This document shows positions 37,380 to 46,691 of a DNA stretch of 55,815 bases, piece after piece. Within the stretch, counting starts at the first letter, position 1, and each line of letters begins with the position of its first letter. The notes beneath the pieces are model-generated. The model saw only the letters and a program-made list of their open reading frames with translations. It was not told the DNA's origin and ran no database searches. A program made the translations under genes and the position numbers. The stretch comes from Candidatus Aminicenantota bacterium (GTDB lineage: Bacteria > Acidobacteriota > Aminicenantia > Aminicenantales > Aminicenantaceae). The stretch lies in NCBI GenBank assembly GCA_016783445.1, contig JADHWO010000009.1, positions 1 to 55,815 on the forward strand, given 5' to 3'.

Positions 37380-39707
37380 ATGAGTAAAAGAAAATTTAAA
37401 ACGATTTTTTGCTTCGTATCCATAATCCTTTTTATGTTTTGCTCCATAGATTCGGCATTTTCCCTTGATACTGTGCCCAGAGCAAAATACCTGTCCTATG
37501 CCCGGGACTCAGCAGACTGGACCTGGCAGCATTATGATGAAGTGATACAAAAATGGAAACAGCGCTTTGATCCTGAGAATGTTTTTGGCTACAGGCCTCC
37601 GGGCGGTCTTCTGGAAATGGCAGTCATATATTCTTATCTCTATAAAAAGGAGAAAAATCCAGAGTATGCCAAACGGGCAAAAAAAGTTCTTCTTGTGTAC
37701 AGTGACTACCGCTCGATGTATCCTGAATCATCCATCAAGTTGCGCCCAGACTATGCAGATGGCGTTCCAGTTCTTCCCGATTTTTTTACAGTAATGCGTT
37801 ATATCCGTGCCTATGATACGCTAAACCGCCTGAAAGTTTTCTCAAGCTCTGAAAAGCAAAAAGTTGAAAAGGATATAGCTGAAAGCATGACTTATCTTCT
37901 GAGAACCCAGGAATGGGGCCCAATGAACCGTACTGCACTGCGTGCTGAGTCCTTAGCCTGGGCTGTGCGTGCCCTTCCCGATCATCCCAGCGCAAAAAAA
38001 TGGGAAATGCAGCGCAGGGCTCTTGGGGACGACAACTGGGGAAACTGGCAGATAGAGGATGCAACTATATACCATGGAGTATGGCTCTATGCCCTTTGCG
38101 GGTATGCAGATATTTTAGGAAAAATGGAAGAGATGTTTAAAACCCCTGAGATGTATTATTACGCCCAGTATTTCCTTCATCTGATGAGCCCTGCAGATAT
38201 GATTCCGGACTTTGGAGATGCTAACTGGCTTTCGAACTGGAACCGTTTTCTTGTTTACTTTGAGACTGCCGCCAATTTGTATAAAGACCCTCATTTGAAA
38301 TGGGCAGCTTCAACAATCGCACGGAAATTTTTAGATTTTGAAAATCCGACCAATGTAGGCCTGGGGTATATCCTTCTGGATTGTTACCGCTGGGGAAGCG
38401 ACGGGATTCCAGCCCATCCACCTAAAACTTTATCTAAAGAAGTTATGGAAGATGTCCAGGGGAAAAAAATTGTTTTCCGGAACGGCTGGGACAATCCATC
38501 CACTTATATGCTCTTGAATTACAGAGACGAAGGGGATGGCGGCTTAAACTTCCGTGATTATCTAAGGGATACTATCCCGGTTGAGGAAGAAAAAATGACT
38601 CACGGGCACTCGGACGAAAACAGCATTGTGCTGCTCATGTCCGGTGGTTCTGTGCTGCTTCATGACGGCGGATACCGGGATTATATGCCCAGCGGTCCTT
38701 TTGGCGCTTACAGGCAGGATTATTTCCACAACCGTCTGTGTGTCCGGCCGGAAAAAATCTGGATAGGGCAAAAAGAAGGCCAGTACCGCTACAGCCACCG
38801 TGATGAAGTGCCAGGACAGCAAATCCTTGAATTCCTGCGCAATGCAGGCTCATACCGGAAAGTCCGCACGCAGAAAGTGGACTTCCTGGCGCTTCCTGAT
38901 TTTGATTACAGCCGGACGCGGCTTATCGATGACAATATGGGATACGAATGGGACAGGGTAATAACTTATATAAAAAGCCCGGAGATTTTTGTTGTTTTTG
39001 ATATTTTCAAATCCAGGAAAGAAGAGTTTTTTACACTCTCTAACCTCTGGCACACAAGGAAAATCGTTGCATACGGGAAGCACTGGTACGATACGGTTTA
39101 TGACAAAATTCAGACGCAGGAGCTACCTCAAGATAAGCATCTCCTTATCGTATTCCCATCAACACATTACCGCCTGGAAGGAGTAGAGCCTGAAAAACGC
39201 CATTATCAGGACGAACTCCTTATCCATCAGACAACCGCCCAGCATTTTGAACTCGGTGAAACAGTTGGATTTGTGACCGTGCTTATCCCCCACTCTGCCC
39301 AGGAACCATATCTAGAATGGAAAGACCGGATCAGTGTTCTTCCTATCCAGCCCGAGAGAGCCGGCCTGGGAGTTCGAATAAAGACTAAAGACAAGGATCT
39401 GGTTGTCGCTGTTAAGAAAAACCTGCGGATGGACATAATCCGTGACTGGAGACGCCCCAAATATACCTATGAATCGGGCAAAATCAATTACGGCGATTTT
39501 GAGACAAACGGCGATTTTATCTTTGCATGCCAACAAGGGGCAAAACTGAACTACACGATTGTTAACCTGACCAAAGCCCTCTTTCAGGGTAAGGTTCTCG
39601 TGGAAACCAAGCCTTCACTCTTTGGTCTGGCTTTTGATGCAAGTCCGGATAACGCAGGAGTCGGAAAACTCCGCTACTGGCGCGACGAAGTGCAAGTCAA
39701 GAAATAA
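37380..39707 (+). CDS. heparinase II/III-like polysaccharide lyase
   Basis: 775-aa secreted protein: signal peptide (about 1-29), an N-terminal alpha/alpha toroid (about 60-370; aromatic-rich helices such as ADWTWQHYDEVIQKWKQRFD), and a C-terminal beta-sandwich with the heparinase II/III signature THGHSDENSIVLLMSGGSVLLHDGGYR and FGAYRQDYFHNRL. Family members depolymerise uronic-acid glycans (heparin, alginate) by elimination. The substrate here is not known. GGAGGAA precedes the ATG by about ten bases. Together with the sulfatase and GH2 enzyme it hints at use of sulfated or acidic glycans. Confidence 0.82.
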   Translation: MSKRKFKTIFCFVSIILFMFCSIDSAFSLDTVPRAKYLSYARDSADWTWQHYDEVIQKWKQRFDPENVFGYRPPGGLLEMAVIYSYLYKKEKNPEYAKRAKKVLLVYSDYRSMYPESSIKLRPDYADGVPVLPDFFTVMRYIRAYDTLNRLKVFSSSEKQKVEKDIAESMTYLLRTQEWGPMNRTALRAESLAWAVRALPDHPSAKKWEMQRRALGDDNWGNWQIEDATIYHGVWLYALCGYADILGKMEEMFKTPEMYYYAQYFLHLMSPADMIPDFGDANWLSNWNRFLVYFETAANLYKDPHLKWAASTIARKFLDFENPTNVGLGYILLDCYRWGSDGIPAHPPKTLSKEVMEDVQGKKIVFRNGWDNPSTYMLLNYRDEGDGGLNFRDYLRDTIPVEEEKMTHGHSDENSIVLLMSGGSVLLHDGGYRDYMPSGPFGAYRQDYFHNRLCVRPEKIWIGQKEGQYRYSHRDEVPGQQILEFLRNAGSYRKVRTQKVDFLALPDFDYSRTRLIDDNMGYEWDRVITYIKSPEIFVVFDIFKSRKEEFFTLSNLWHTRKIVAYGKHWYDTVYDKIQTQELPQDKHLLIVFPSTHYRLEGVEPEKRHYQDELLIHQTTAQHFELGETVGFVTVLIPHSAQEPYLEWKDRISVLPIQPERAGLGVRIKTKDKDLVVAVKKNLRMDIIRDWRRPKYTYESGKINYGDFETNGDFIFACQQGAKLNYTIVNLTKALFQGKVLVETKPSLFGLAFDASPDNAGVGKLRYWRDEVQVKK

Positions 39708-39728
39708 GAAAAAAATCATCAGAAAAAG

Positions 39729-39757
39729 TTGACAAGATTATGAAATTATCATATAAA
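39729..39757 (+). promoter_or_regulatory. sigma-70 promoter of the toxin-antitoxin operon
   Basis: TTGACA (39729-39734), a 17-base spacer and TATAAA (39752-39757) give a near-consensus promoter. The spacer contains ATGA-AATTA-TCAT, a small palindrome overlapping the promoter that could be the antitoxin operator. Transcription starting near 39764 excludes the ATG at 39760 and fixes the start at 39775. Confidence 0.65.
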
Positions 39758-39774
39758 GTATGCGGAGGATGAAA

Positions 39775-40002
39775 ATGGTAAGAAAAACTGTAGCAATCGA
39801 TGATAATTTAATAAGAGATTTGGATATATTTGCCAGAAAAGAGCAGCGGGATTTTTCTAGCGCTATGAGATATGTGTTAAGAATTGGGCTCCTTGCGATT
39901 GAAAATCCTGAACTTACAGTTCAAGAGATTAAGGATATAATAGAAGCCATGGTTGATTATGAGATGGGAAATGTATCAGAACTGAAATTGAAGGATTTCT
40001 AG
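39775..40002 (+). CDS. ribbon-helix-helix-type antitoxin
   Basis: 75 aa from ATG 39775 (GGAGG six bases upstream; an earlier ATG at 39760 lies before the predicted transcript start). It opens VRKTVAIDDNLIRDLDIFARKEQRDFSSAMRYVLRIGLLAI: a short strand, then two helices with the spacing of a ribbon-helix-helix DNA-binding domain, followed by an acidic toxin-binding tail. The stop codon abuts the next ATG. Probably autorepresses the operon and neutralises the toxin. Confidence 0.72.
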   Translation: MVRKTVAIDDNLIRDLDIFARKEQRDFSSAMRYVLRIGLLAIENPELTVQEIKDIIEAMVDYEMGNVSELKLKDF

Positions 40003-40263
40003 ATGAGGCTTGTTGAAACTGCCAAATTCAAGAAATTAAGAAAAAAAATAAAAGAAAAACAAGAGAATGAAGCCCTAAAAGAAGCTATTATAAAAATATT
40101 GAAAAATCCAGAAGAAGTGAAAAAACTTAAAGGAGAATTTATAAATTTGAGATACTTTAGATATACAGCTAAAGGTCAAAGTAAAAGATTGATCTATAAA
40201 AAAGAAACAGACACCGTTGTCTTGTTTTCTTTTGGTCCCAGAGAAGGAATATACAAAAAATAA
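40003..40263 (+). CDS. RelE/ParE-superfamily toxin
   Basis: 86 aa beginning directly after the antitoxin stop (TAG-ATG), the usual coupling of type II modules. A Lys-rich helix (FKKLRKKIKEKQENEALKEAII) is followed by LKGEFINLRYFRYTAKGQSKRLIYKKETDTVVLFSFGPREGIYKK. The pattern of an LxGxxxxLRxxRy-type strand, an R-x-IY strand and a final YK matches the compact RelE/ParE fold, probably an mRNA interferase or gyrase inhibitor. It lacks a certain catalytic histidine. Short repeats and a large hairpin follow it. Confidence 0.7.
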   Translation: MRLVETAKFKKLRKKIKEKQENEALKEAIIKILKNPEEVKKLKGEFINLRYFRYTAKGQSKRLIYKKETDTVVLFSFGPREGIYKK

Positions 40264-40264
40264 A

Positions 40265-40349
40265 ACCGGAATCAGGCCTCTACAAAAACAACTTCTAAAG
40301 AGTTAAAAATTTTTAAAGTTTTAGAAGTCTCATTTCATTGAGCTCCGGT
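40265..40349. terminator. bidirectional hairpin between convergent genes
   Basis: An almost complete palindrome with 9-bp outer arms ACTTCTAAA (40291-40299) and TTTAGAAGT (40320-40328) and an AAAAATTTTT centre lies between the toxin stop and the end of the S9C gene. A further pair ACCGGA (40265-40270)/TCCGGT (40344-40349) encloses it. AT-rich and symmetrical, so it could end transcription in either direction. Confidence 0.45.
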
Positions 40350-40353
40350 GTAT

Positions 40354-42264
40354 TTATTTTTGAATTTTTTCTTCTACTCTTCCGCCGAGGTGCTTGCCGA
40401 GGAACTTTTCCATAGCTCTGTAAAAATCGAACCGGTTTTCTTCGTTCCTGAAACCGTGTCCTTCATTGTCTTTAACCATATATTCAACTTCAATACCACG
40501 CTCTTTCAGAGCATCCACGATCTGGTCTGATTCCTTAATATTTACACGGGGATCATTAGCTCCCTGAGCAACAAAAAGGGGCGCTTTAATCTTATCCGCA
40601 TGGAAAAGAGGAGAAGTTGCCTCAAGTAACTCTTTATCCTTTTCCGGATCTCCTACCATTTCATAGAACATATCTCTCATCGGTTCCCAGTAAGGTGGGA
40701 TAGATTCTAATATTGTGAACCAGCTTGAGATCCCGACATAATCCACACCACATGCATATAAATCCGGAGTAAATGCTACACCTGCCAGAGTGCAATACCC
40801 TCCGTAAGAACCACCATAGATACCCACACGTTCTGGATCAGCAATTCCCTGCTCGATCAGCCAGAGCACTCCGTCTGTGATATCATCCTGGATAGCAAGT
40901 CCTGATTGTTTAAATCCGGCTTCCCAGAATTTTCGTCCATAACCGGTTGAAGTTCTAAAATTCATCTGCAACACTGCATAACCCCGATTAGCAAGGAACT
41001 GGACATCAGGCAGGAAGCCCCATGTGTCTCTGGCCCAGGGGCCGCCATGCGGATTGATGATAACAGGCAAATTCTTGGATTTTACGCCTTTGGGTAGGGT
41101 TAAATATCCGTAAATGGTCAACCCGTCTCTGGACTTGTAAGAGATGGGTTTCATTTCAGCCAGTTCATCTTCATTCAACCAGGGACTAACATCTACCAGC
41201 TTTTTGAAGTCTTCTGCATCACGGTCAAAATAATAATAGGCTCCCAGTGACCTGTCACTGTAAGTTCTAACCAGAACCTTTGTTTCATCTTTACTCGCGC
41301 TTGTGACAGAAACTTCATATCCTGGGAGACGCTTTTCCAGGCTTTCCTGCAATTGTTTCCTGTTTTTGTCAAAGAAAAAATAATGCCCTTTATCAGTATA
41401 GTAATAAACACCTGTAATAATTTTACGCTTATCTGACTTTAACAAATAATTAACATCAACTTCAGGATGTTCATATAATAATTTGATGTTCTTTTTATTC
41501 TCCACATCATACTCATAAATTGCTTCTTTATCTCTACCTATATTGGAAGCGACATAAAGGTTCTTGTTGTCGAACGTAAAGAATAACGGTGTTAGAGTCT
41601 CTTTAAAAGTGGTTGTGATCAGGTTTTGGAAATCTTCCTTTTCTGAATTGCGGTACAGCACACTTGTGTTGACTCCATCTGTAGTAATGGCTACTCTTAA
41701 ATTGCCATCATGATCGGTCATCCATCCGGTCACATTTCCTGGATTTTGAGCAATCATCTGCATTTTTCCTGTGTTGATGTTGATGCGGTAAACATCAAAT
41801 ACACGGGCATCACGTTTATTCATGTCGATCAACATGTGTTCATCATCATTTTCCAGCTCATCGATTATACTTACTCTCACTTTCTCAAACGGCGTAAGTT
41901 CTTTAAAGTCGGAACCGTCTATGTTTACAGCATATAATCTAAAGTTTTCATCCCCTGCTGTATCCTGCACATACGCAATGCGGCTGTTATTCGCCCAGAT
42001 AAAACCAGCGATATCCCTTTCGGTTGCGCTGGAGATTCTTGCAACCTCTTCTTTGCCAATTTTTTGTACATGAACATTCAATCGATTTTGCCAGGGCTTC
42101 ATAAAAGCAAGATGCTCTCCGTCAGGAGAAAGGTTAAACCCAGCGCTTTCAGGATTCCTGAAAAAATCCTCCATCGGAATAAGGCGGGGCATTTCCTCTT
42201 TTGGAGCGCATCCAAAAACAAAAATGGATAAAACTACTAACACAAAGATAACTCGTGTACGCAT
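40354..42264 (-). CDS. S9C acylaminoacyl-peptidase-like lipoprotein
   Basis: 636 aa from the second of two adjacent ATGs (42264), which has better spacing from AGGAGG. Lipoprotein signal IFVFGC-APKE. An N-terminal propeller (about 40-370; SPDGEHLAFMKPW, WANNSRIAYVQD) gates an alpha/beta hydrolase domain: INPHGGPWAR, nucleophile GGSYGGYCT (Ser near 485), Asp in GANDPRVNIKES (near 571) and His in DNEGHGFRNEENR (near 605). Triad intact. It releases N-terminal residues or acyl-amino acids from peptides. Confidence 0.94.
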   Translation of the reverse strand: MRTRVIFVLVVLSIFVFGCAPKEEMPRLIPMEDFFRNPESAGFNLSPDGEHLAFMKPWQNRLNVHVQKIGKEEVARISSATERDIAGFIWANNSRIAYVQDTAGDENFRLYAVNIDGSDFKELTPFEKVRVSIIDELENDDEHMLIDMNKRDARVFDVYRININTGKMQMIAQNPGNVTGWMTDHDGNLRVAITTDGVNTSVLYRNSEKEDFQNLITTTFKETLTPLFFTFDNKNLYVASNIGRDKEAIYEYDVENKKNIKLLYEHPEVDVNYLLKSDKRKIITGVYYYTDKGHYFFFDKNRKQLQESLEKRLPGYEVSVTSASKDETKVLVRTYSDRSLGAYYYFDRDAEDFKKLVDVSPWLNEDELAEMKPISYKSRDGLTIYGYLTLPKGVKSKNLPVIINPHGGPWARDTWGFLPDVQFLANRGYAVLQMNFRTSTGYGRKFWEAGFKQSGLAIQDDITDGVLWLIEQGIADPERVGIYGGSYGGYCTLAGVAFTPDLYACGVDYVGISSWFTILESIPPYWEPMRDMFYEMVGDPEKDKELLEATSPLFHADKIKAPLFVAQGANDPRVNIKESDQIVDALKERGIEVEYMVKDNEGHGFRNEENRFDFYRAMEKFLGKHLGGRVEEKIQK

Positions 42265-42474
42265 CATTTCCTCCTTAAATATTTTAGATGAAGTCTATAA
42301 CTATTGTGTTAATACACACGTAATTTACGCAAACTGACGAGACTTGTTAAAAAAAAGTTCCGTATTTCTATAATTCTATTCTTTGGAGACATACTCTTGT
42401 CAAAGAAGTATACGAGAAATAAGGAAAAAGGTCTATTTTTTATCAGTCTCCTGTTTTTAATTCTTCAAAAAAGT

Positions 42475-42494
42475 GGGCTTGATGAATCAAGCCT
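42475..42494. repeat. dispersed palindrome GGGCTTGATGAATCAAGCC
   Basis: Copy of the palindrome followed by CTACA and a second half-copy (ATGAATCAAGCCCC). It sits in the 380-base gap between divergent peptidase genes, which also holds TGTGT-TAAT-ACACA (about 42305-42318) and a GTGTCCC run. Confidence 0.55.
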
Positions 42495-42547
42495 CTACAA
42501 ATGAATCAAGCCCCACTATTAAAAAAGTAGCGTGTCCCTTTTTTTTA

Positions 42548-42556
42548 TGCTATAAG
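42548..42556 (+). promoter_or_regulatory. extended -10 promoter of the M14 peptidase gene
   Basis: TGCTATAAG followed by CTTTTTAT. The same TGCTATAAGCTTTT string occurs at 45553-45566 before the coiled-coil membrane protein gene. No strong -35 here, which suits an extended -10 promoter. Leader about 80 bases. Confidence 0.45.
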
Positions 42557-42647
42557 CTTTTTATCAGTAATGGAAAAAAATCGCATAATAAAACAAATTT
42601 GGAAAAAAGATAAATTTATATCCTAAATCGGGAAAAAGGAGGAATAA

Positions 42648-45425
42648 ATGCGACACAATAAGACCCTTGTTTCACTTTGCTTATTATTAGTATTGGTTTC
42701 CGTACCGGTTCTCAGCCAGGATAAAATCACAAGCCCAAAGGAACATATGGGTTTTAATCCCGGGGACGACTATTTTCTGGCTAACTACACCCAATTGGAT
42801 TCATACTGGAAAAAACTGGCTCAGGAATCCGACCGGATATCTATTGTAGAAATTGGCCGGTCCGCTGAAGGGCGCACAATGCTTATGGCGATTATCACCT
42901 CGCCTGAAAATCACAAGAAACTCGACCATTATAAAGATATATCACGGCAGATGGCTTTAGCAGAGGGACTAACTGACGGCAAAGCAAAAGCACTGGCCGC
43001 TGAAGGACGGGCTGTGGTCTGGATTGATGGAGGCCTTCACGGCTCTGAAGTCCTGGGGGCCCAGCAGCTCATCGAACTTGTTTATCAAATGGCAAGCCGG
43101 AATGACCCGGAGACGTTAAGGATTTTAAATGATGTCATCTTGCTTGCTATCCCTTCAAATCCTGATGGAATGGAACTGGTGTCGAACTGGTACATGCGTG
43201 AATCAGAACCTACAAAACGGTCTACGAGAGGGCTTCCCCGTCTTTACCAAAAATACATCGGCCATGATAACAACCGGGATTTTTACATGGTCACTCAGCC
43301 CGAGACAGAAGCTCTTAACCGGGTACTCTACAGCGAATGGTTTCCGCAAATTGTTTACAACCAGCACCAGTCTGGCCCCTCAGGATGCGTCTTATTTGCC
43401 CCACCTTTCCGGGACCCGTTTAACTACTGCTTTGACCCTCTTGTTCCGCTGGGGATCGAACTTGTCGGAACCGCGATGCACAGCCGTTTTGTTGCCGAGG
43501 GAAAACCAGGAGCAACAATGAGGTCAGGAGCCAGATATTCGACATGGTGGAACGGAGGGCTGCGGACCACAACATATTTCCACAACATGATTGGAATTCT
43601 CACAGAAACCATCGGGAACCCTACTCCCATGGAAATACCTTTTCTTCCCCAGAGACAGCTGCCCAGGAATGACCTACCGTATCCCATAGCACCGCAAAAA
43701 TGGCATTTCCGCCAGTCTATCGAATACTCAATAACTGCTGACCGGGCTATCCTCGACCTGGCTTCAAAGCACCATGAAGACTTCCTGTACAATATTTACC
43801 TCATGGGAAAAAATTCTATTAAAAGAGGAAGCCGCGATAACTGGACCATCTATCCAAGACAGATTGCCGCCGTCGAGGAAGCAATCAAAAAAGATAAAGT
43901 AAAGCCAAGCGGTTTTGGCCGCTCACAGGGCTATCCACACAAGTACTATAAAATGCTTTATGAGCCTGCCAACCGGGACCCGAGAGGTTACATCCTTCCT
44001 TCCGACCAGCCTGACTTTTTAACAGCCACTAAATTTGTGAACACTCTCATCAAGAATGGCGTTACGGTACTTCGCGCGACTCACTCCTTTGATGTGGCTG
44101 GAAAAGCCTATCCTAAGGATTCTTATATAGTCAAGACCGCTCAAGCTTTCCGCCCGCATATTATCTCCATGTTTGAACCTCAAGATCATCCCGACGACAT
44201 CCCCTATCCGGGCGGAGCACCAATCCCTCCCTATGACAACGCTGGCTGGACTCTGGCTTATCAAATGGGAGTGGATTTTGACCGGATTCTCGACGGATTT
44301 GAGGGCCCTTTCGAGAAGATCGAAGACCTTGCGAAGCCTCCTGCTGGAGCTGTCACGCGTAGCGGGAAAACTGCAGGATTCCTTTTAGACCACAGGATCA
44401 ATGACTCATTCATTGCCATCAACCGCCTGCTGCAAAAAAAGGAAAAAGTCTGCTGGCTAAAGAAAGCTTTTTTGTCCAACGGAAAGACATATCCTGCCGG
44501 CACCATATACATTCCGGCAAAACGTTCCACTGTTCCTGAACTAGAGAAACTAACTAAAGAGATCGGATTAAATTTCGAAGGAACAAAATCGAGGCCCTCT
44601 GGTGAAGCTTTCCTTCTGCGCTCTCTGCGTATAGGAATATGGGATCATTATGGAGGCTCAATGCAGTCCGGTTGGCTGCGTTGGATACTCGAACAGTTTG
44701 AGTTCCCGTTTGAGGTGGTCTACCCTCCTTCCCTGGATGCAGGAAACTTGGCCAGTCAGTATGACGTGCTCATTTTTGTCCGCGGCGCTATTCCCCGTAT
44801 TAGACCCGACAGCACAAGTCGCTTTCGCAGTTTCCCTGCGCCTGATCTGAAAAGTATTCCTCAGGAATACCACAATAGAGTCGGAACTGTAACCGCCGCC
44901 AAAACCATTCCGCATCTGATCCAGTTTGTGAAGGACGGCGGCACAATTCTTGCTATCGGCAGTTCAACCAGTATTGGATACTATGCCGGTCTACCCATAA
45001 CCAATTCCCTCGTTGAAAAACTTCCAGACGGGACAGAACAATCCTTGCCTCGGGCTAAGTACTTTGTACCAGGCTCTATCCTTCAGGTGCGTGTCGATAA
45101 CACAAATCCCTTGGCATATGGGATGCCTGAGAAAGTGGATGTTTCTTTTAATAACAGTCCTGTCTTTCTACTCCAACCCGTAGCTACAAAAAAAGGAATA
45201 CAGCCAGTTGCCTGGTTTGACAGCAAGAATCCTTTACGGAGCGGATGGGCCTGGGGAAAGCACTTTCTGGATGGAGGCGTTATTATCATTGAGGCCGGTA
45301 TTGGCAAAGGCAAGCTATTTCTGTACGGGCCTGAGATTATCCGTAGAGCCCAACCCCACGGGACCTTCAAATTCCTTTTTAACGGGATTTATTATGGAGG
45401 CTCAACAACTGTAAAGCTTAAATAG
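42648..45425 (+). CDS. M14 family zinc carboxypeptidase-like exported peptidase
   Basis: 925-aa secreted metallopeptidase with signal peptide (about 1-23, VPVLSQ). M14 domain: EIGRSAEGRTMLMAIIT substrate-side motif, zinc ligands His and Glu in GGLHGSEVLG (near 130), NPDGMEL, and a third His in VYNQHQSG (near 237). The long C-terminal region (GGAPIPPYDNAGWTLAYQMG, then a glutamine-amidotransferase-like segment with VRGAIPRIRP and FVKDGGTILAIGSSTSIG) is typical of the large M14 proteins of environmental bacteria. AAAGGAGGAATAA precedes the ATG. It should remove residues from peptide C-termini outside the cytosol. Confidence 0.92.
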   Translation: MRHNKTLVSLCLLLVLVSVPVLSQDKITSPKEHMGFNPGDDYFLANYTQLDSYWKKLAQESDRISIVEIGRSAEGRTMLMAIITSPENHKKLDHYKDISRQMALAEGLTDGKAKALAAEGRAVVWIDGGLHGSEVLGAQQLIELVYQMASRNDPETLRILNDVILLAIPSNPDGMELVSNWYMRESEPTKRSTRGLPRLYQKYIGHDNNRDFYMVTQPETEALNRVLYSEWFPQIVYNQHQSGPSGCVLFAPPFRDPFNYCFDPLVPLGIELVGTAMHSRFVAEGKPGATMRSGARYSTWWNGGLRTTTYFHNMIGILTETIGNPTPMEIPFLPQRQLPRNDLPYPIAPQKWHFRQSIEYSITADRAILDLASKHHEDFLYNIYLMGKNSIKRGSRDNWTIYPRQIAAVEEAIKKDKVKPSGFGRSQGYPHKYYKMLYEPANRDPRGYILPSDQPDFLTATKFVNTLIKNGVTVLRATHSFDVAGKAYPKDSYIVKTAQAFRPHIISMFEPQDHPDDIPYPGGAPIPPYDNAGWTLAYQMGVDFDRILDGFEGPFEKIEDLAKPPAGAVTRSGKTAGFLLDHRINDSFIAINRLLQKKEKVCWLKKAFLSNGKTYPAGTIYIPAKRSTVPELEKLTKEIGLNFEGTKSRPSGEAFLLRSLRIGIWDHYGGSMQSGWLRWILEQFEFPFEVVYPPSLDAGNLASQYDVLIFVRGAIPRIRPDSTSRFRSFPAPDLKSIPQEYHNRVGTVTAAKTIPHLIQFVKDGGTILAIGSSTSIGYYAGLPITNSLVEKLPDGTEQSLPRAKYFVPGSILQVRVDNTNPLAYGMPEKVDVSFNNSPVFLLQPVATKKGIQPVAWFDSKNPLRSGWAWGKHFLDGGVIIIEAGIGKGKLFLYGPEIIRRAQPHGTFKFLFNGIYYGGSTTVKLK

Positions 45426-45506
45426 ACTCTACCGGAAACTAAAAAGCTAAATTGTTTTATAAAAAGAAATCAACAATACAGGAAATCCTAGTTAAAAACA
45501 TAAAAT

Positions 45507-45525
45507 AAGGAATTTTTCCTTTTTT
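45507..45525 (+). terminator. weak hairpin-T terminator after the M14 gene
   Basis: AAGGAA-TTT-TTCCTT followed by four T. The stem has only two G-C pairs, so efficiency is doubtful. Confidence 0.3.
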
Positions 45526-45532
45526 CATTATT

Positions 45533-45561
45533 TTGACTTCAAATCTCTCCTGTGCTATAAG
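45533..45561 (+). promoter_or_regulatory. sigma-70 promoter of the coiled-coil membrane protein gene
   Basis: TTGACT (45533-45538), a 17-base spacer, and TATAAG (45556-45561) preceded by TGC (extended -10). Start near 45568, leader about 90 bases. Confidence 0.65.
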
Positions 45562-45658
45562 CTTTTATAGGGAAAACAGATAAGGAAAATTAATAATAGC
45601 AGAAAAAGCGCAATTGGAAACAGAGGCAAGCAGCTGAAATATACAAGGAAAAATTGAC

Positions 45659-46459
45659 ATGAAAGCTAAAACTCCATTAACCATTTCAGGATGGCTTGTC
45701 CCTATTTTGATGATCTGTCTGCTGGCTGTGACTTTTTTTATATACTCTGCACAAGAAGTTTATAAAAAAGATATACTCAAGCAGCAGTATCGAATCGGGA
45801 AAAACCTCAATCCTGCCACAAAGATAAAAGCTATGGATGCAGTTAAAGCTTTTGAGAATCAAATATCCTCTGCTGAAGGCAATGTTTTTATTCCTCAGAT
45901 GGTTACTGAAATAATACAAAACCAGTTTGAAAATATTTCACCTCCAGAAGTGGATATTCTTAGCTTTCACGTTCTCTGTCAGGCTACAATTGATTTAGAA
46001 GATGATATCCGGCTTATTACGACAGAAATTGAGGCCATGAATATAGCAAAACAGAAATTGAACGAATTGATAGACAGCTTTAACGAATGGATCGAAGAAA
46101 AAACAAAAACCTCATCCCAGTCCACTGAAAGAGAAAGCACCGAGGTTTCAGAGGAAGAGCTGCCGCCTGTTTTAAAAGAACATGAGTCCATGGAAAAAAC
46201 ACCTAATTTTAATACAGAATATCCCAGATCACCGGAAATAATCTATTCCAGGGATCCTGAGAAAATGAGCCTTTCTGAACTGGAAACTGAGTTAAACCGA
46301 ATAAAAACCGCAATTAATTCCTTTCACAAAATCTCAGAGACTGGCGTGCTGGTTTTACAGAAGCAACTGGACCGGCGTTCCGAATTCCTTCAAACTCTCT
46401 CTGACATGGGTAGAAGGGTGTCAGATATAAGAGAAGAGCTGATTAGAAATATCAAATAA
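45659..46459 (+). CDS. membrane-anchored coiled-coil protein of unknown function
   Basis: 266 aa. One N-terminal membrane span (about 11-31; LVPILMICLLAVTFFIYSA) and a long extracytoplasmic or cytosolic helical part with two coiled-coil stretches (about 110-150 IDLEDDIRLITTEIEAMNIAKQKL... and about 205-260 LSELETELNRIKTAINSF...), separated by an acidic Ser/Glu/Pro-rich linker. No family recognised. It has its own strong promoter, so it is probably a real single gene. The layout resembles scaffold or tether proteins (inference). Confidence 0.75.
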   Translation: MKAKTPLTISGWLVPILMICLLAVTFFIYSAQEVYKKDILKQQYRIGKNLNPATKIKAMDAVKAFENQISSAEGNVFIPQMVTEIIQNQFENISPPEVDILSFHVLCQATIDLEDDIRLITTEIEAMNIAKQKLNELIDSFNEWIEEKTKTSSQSTERESTEVSEEELPPVLKEHESMEKTPNFNTEYPRSPEIIYSRDPEKMSLSELETELNRIKTAINSFHKISETGVLVLQKQLDRRSEFLQTLSDMGRRVSDIREELIRNIK

Positions 46460-46470
46460 AAAATCCAAAG

Positions 46471-46670
46471 GTAAGCATCCTTATTTCCGTGACAATTTCT
46501 TTGGAAGTCAGGCAAACTGATTAGGAAGCCATCCGGAGGCGAGCGGGCATGGTTCCTCAACGAGGAGAGCAAGCCGAGGAATAAGTGGATTTTTCTCGCT
46601 GGGGAAAATACACGGGCTGACTAATCAGTTTGCCTGACTGTTTCTTTATCACGGAAATAAAGATGCTTCC
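46471..46670. mobile_element. 200-bp MITE-like element with 9-bp target duplication
   Basis: Direct repeats AATCCAAAG flank it at 46462-46470 and 46671-46679. The ends are inverted repeats (left GTAAGCATCCTTATTTCCGTGA; right the complement, with two differences). A second, perfect inner pair GTCAGGCAAACTGATTAG/CTAATCAGTTTGCCTGAC (46507-46524, 46621-46638) makes the whole unit a long hairpin with a loop of about 100 bases. No ORF. Inserted just after the stop codon of the coiled-coil protein gene. Confidence 0.75.
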
Positions 46671-46691
46671 AATCCAAAGTCCTCTTGGTTA

